Origin: Paracoccaceae bacterium
Lineage (GTDB): Bacteria > Pseudomonadota > Alphaproteobacteria > Rhodobacterales > Rhodobacteraceae
Direction of reading: 5' to 3'
NCBI GenBank assembly: GCA_016764835.1
Contig: JAESRD010000342.1
Coordinates: 1 to 9,913 of the forward strand
DNA: 9,913 bases
Shown: positions 7,939-9,913 of the stretch, piece after piece
Layout: each line of letters starts with the position of its first letter
Numbering within the stretch: position 1 is the stretch's first letter
Notes under the pieces: model-generated
What the model saw: the letters and a program-made list of their open reading frames with translations, nothing else
Database searches by the model: none
Told to the model about the DNA's origin: nothing
Translations under genes and position numbers: made by a program

Positions 7939-9913
7939 ATGGCGATGAAGGCCGCGATCACACATCTGACCCATTACAAATATGACCGCCCGGTAACATT
8001 AGGACCGCAGATCATACGGCTGCGCCCGGCGCCACATAGCCGCACACGGGCGATCAGCCATTCGCTCAAGGTTTCGCCGAGCAATCATTTCGTCAACCAC
8101 CAGCAAGACCCCTATGGCAACTGGCTGGCGCGGTTTGTCTTTAATGAGCCGGTGCGTGAGTTCAAGATCGAGGTCGGGCTGACGGCAGATATGAGCGTCT
8201 ATAATCCGTTCGATTTCTTCGTTGAGGATTTTGCCGAGAATTTCCCGTTTGACTACGGTGATGATTATTCTGACGATCTGGTGATTTACCGCCAAGTCGC
8301 CCCGCCCAGCATTGTGTTGCAGCAATTCCTGCGCAAGGTCGATCTGACCCCGCGCTCGATCAATGACTTTATTGTCGAGCTAAACCGTCTCGTCTCCGAA
8401 GAGGTCGGCTATGTCATCCGCATGGAGCCGGGCGTGCAAACCCCCGAAGAAACCCTAACCACGGGCAAAGGTTCTTGCCGCGACAGCTCATGGTTGTTGG
8501 TCAATGTGCTGCGCCAGCTCGGCTTTGCCGCGCGCTTTGTCTCTGGCTACCTGATCCAGCTGCGCCCTGATCTTGATGCGATAGACGGCCCCTCCGGCAC
8601 CGCCAAAGACTTTACCGATCTGCATGCATGGACAGAAGTTTACCTGCCCGGCGCCGGTTGGATCGGGCTTGACCCGACCTCTGGCCTGCTCACCGGCGAG
8701 AGCCATATTCCACTGGCCGCCACGCCGCATTATTCCAATGCAGCACCTATTTCAGGCATGGCGACTGCTGCCGAAGTCACCTTCGACTTTGACATGACCA
8801 TTGCCCGCGTGGCCGAGCACCCGCGCATCACCATGCCGTTTTCCGACACATCATGGGACGCGCTCAACGCACTTGGCCACAAGGTCGATAAAGCGCTCAA
8901 AGACGGCGATGTGCGCCTGACCATGGGCGGCGAGCCAACATTCGTGTCGATTGATGATTTTGAGAGCGATGAGTGGAATTCAGACGCCACTGGCCCACAA
9001 AAACGCGCCTTTGCTGACCGGCTCATCCGCCGCCTCCAAACCCGGTTCGCGCCGGGTGGGTTCCTGCATTTTGGCCAAGGCAAATGGTATCCCGGCGAGA
9101 CCTTGCCGCGTTGGACCTTCTCGCTCTATTGGCGCAAAGACGGCCAGCCAATCTGGCGCAACCCAGAACTGATTGCCGGCGAAGATGATGATTATGGCCC
9201 CGGTGCCAACGAGGCCGCCGCCCTAACAGCGGCCATTGCCGAAGAGCTGGGCGTGCCAGATGACAATATCGCGCCCGCCTTTGAAGACCCGGCCGAATGG
9301 TTGCTCAAAGAGGGCAATCTGCCCGAGAACGTCTCGCCCGAAAACTCTGAGCTGGAAGACCCTGAAGCCCGCCGCCGCATGGCTCTTGTGTTTGAACGTG
9401 GGCTGACGGAGCCAGTTGGCTTCGTGCTGCCGGTGCAGCGCTGGCAGGGCAAGGCCGACAAAACTGACAAGATGAAGAACCCCGCCAAGTGGATGTCTGA
9501 GAGCTGGCAATTCCGCCGTGGCAAGCTGTTCCTTGTGCCGGGTGACAGCGCGCTTGGTTACCGCATTCCGCTCTCGGCTCTGCCTCATCTCGAAGAAGCC
9601 GCCTACCCGTTCGTGCATGCCGCCGACCCAATGTTGCCGCAAACCCCACTGCCAGACATGGAGGCGCGCGCGCAACCCGTGGCGCACTTTACCGCCGCTG
9701 AGGCCACTCAAGACCGGCCCGGCCAACCCGCCGCCGCAGACCAGATCGACGGCTTTGTGCGCACCGCCCTGTCTGTCGAGCCGCGCTCTGGCCGGCTATG
9801 CGTGTTCATGCCGCCGGTCGAGTCAGCCGCCGACTATCTAGAGCTGCTCGCCGCCGCCGAGGCCGCGGCTGAGCGGCTACAGATGCCCGTCCATATCGAA
9901 GGCTACGCCCCGC
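7939..9913 (+). CDS. Transglutaminase-like/DUF2126 fusion protein (5' part, runs off the window)
   Basis: The frame is open from ATG 7939 to the window end (658 codons); the family is usually about 1,100 residues, so roughly 40% is missing. The N-terminal part, starting ITHLTHYKYDRPVTLGPQIIRLRPAP, is the beta-rich region preceding bacterial transglutaminase-like domains. The core has the complete cysteine-protease-like triad: C180 in TGKGSCRDSSWLL, H229 in DLHAWTEVYLPG and D245 in WIGLDPTSG. From about residue 325, VRLTMGGEPTFVSIDDFESD opens the DUF2126 region, with LHFGQGKWYPGETLPRW and the charged stretch around 410-480 inside it. Activity is unproven; such proteins are predicted proteases or amide-forming or cleaving enzymes and often lie beside alpha-E and ATP-grasp genes, which here would have to be downstream. 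GGAG at 7926-7929 lies nine bases before ATG 7939, favouring it over ATG 7945. No signal peptide is seen, so a cytoplasmic site is likely. Confidence 0.88.
   Translation, partial: MAMKAAITHLTHYKYDRPVTLGPQIIRLRPAPHSRTRAISHSLKVSPSNHFVNHQQDPYGNWLARFVFNEPVREFKIEVGLTADMSVYNPFDFFVEDFAENFPFDYGDDYSDDLVIYRQVAPPSIVLQQFLRKVDLTPRSINDFIVELNRLVSEEVGYVIRMEPGVQTPEETLTTGKGSCRDSSWLLVNVLRQLGFAARFVSGYLIQLRPDLDAIDGPSGTAKDFTDLHAWTEVYLPGAGWIGLDPTSGLLTGESHIPLAATPHYSNAAPISGMATAAEVTFDFDMTIARVAEHPRITMPFSDTSWDALNALGHKVDKALKDGDVRLTMGGEPTFVSIDDFESDEWNSDATGPQKRAFADRLIRRLQTRFAPGGFLHFGQGKWYPGETLPRWTFSLYWRKDGQPIWRNPELIAGEDDDYGPGANEAAALTAAIAEELGVPDDNIAPAFEDPAEWLLKEGNLPENVSPENSELEDPEARRRMALVFERGLTEPVGFVLPVQRWQGKADKTDKMKNPAKWMSESWQFRRGKLFLVPGDSALGYRIPLSALPHLEEAAYPFVHAADPMLPQTPLPDMEARAQPVAHFTAAEATQDRPGQPAAADQIDGFVRTALSVEPRSGRLCVFMPPVESAADYLELLAAAEAAAERLQMPVHIEGYAP

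Noticed and set aside
9223..9726. 167-residue minus-strand open frame
   Set aside because: Antisense to the uninterrupted transglutaminase/DUF2126 frame, with low-complexity His/Arg/Gly composition.

Overview
The window reads as an ordinary, densely packed chromosomal region of an alphaproteobacterium, most likely of the order Hyphomicrobiales (Rhizobiales). The indications are the alphaproteobacterial LexA operator (GTTC-N7-GTTC) in front of recA, the closeness of recA, alaS and a eukaryote-type NADP-dependent isocitrate dehydrogenase, the protein sequences themselves, and a fairly GC-rich composition with AT-richer intergenic gaps. No genus can be named from the sequence alone. There are no rRNA or tRNA genes, CRISPR arrays, insertion sequences or phage genes, and no gene-free stretch longer than about 190 bases.

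Layout. Bases 1-198 hold the last 65 codons of icd (+), followed by a strong hairpin. At 269-895 (+) is a small YitT-type membrane protein. A perfect 10+1+10 palindrome overlaps its stop codon and lies upstream of typA (1025-2845, +), a ribosome-associated translational GTPase. An intrinsic terminator at 2849-2881, flanked by A and T runs, lies between typA and the convergent minus-strand genes. Those are alaS (5857-3191) and a downstream DUF1330-type small protein (3194-2904) that overlaps alaS by four bases (ATGA). Further upstream on the minus strand is recA (7062-5977), separated from alaS by a hairpin terminator.

The recA promoter region faces a divergent plus-strand gene for a small sulfotransferase-like protein (7254-7847, TTG start). 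Two LexA-box-like sequences sit here: a perfect one at 7112-7126 and a one-mismatch one at 7139-7153 in the opposite orientation. The second lies inside the spacer of a plausible recA promoter. The window ends inside a large plus-strand gene (7939 to beyond 9913) encoding a transglutaminase-like cysteine protease-fold domain fused to a DUF2126 region.

Most genes are housekeeping: the TCA cycle (icd), ribosome function (typA), alanine charging (alaS) and recombination or SOS response (recA). The least understood parts are the transglutaminase/DUF2126 fusion, the sulfotransferase-like gene sharing the recA regulatory region, and the DUF1330 gene coupled to alaS. I see no convincing new multi-gene system.
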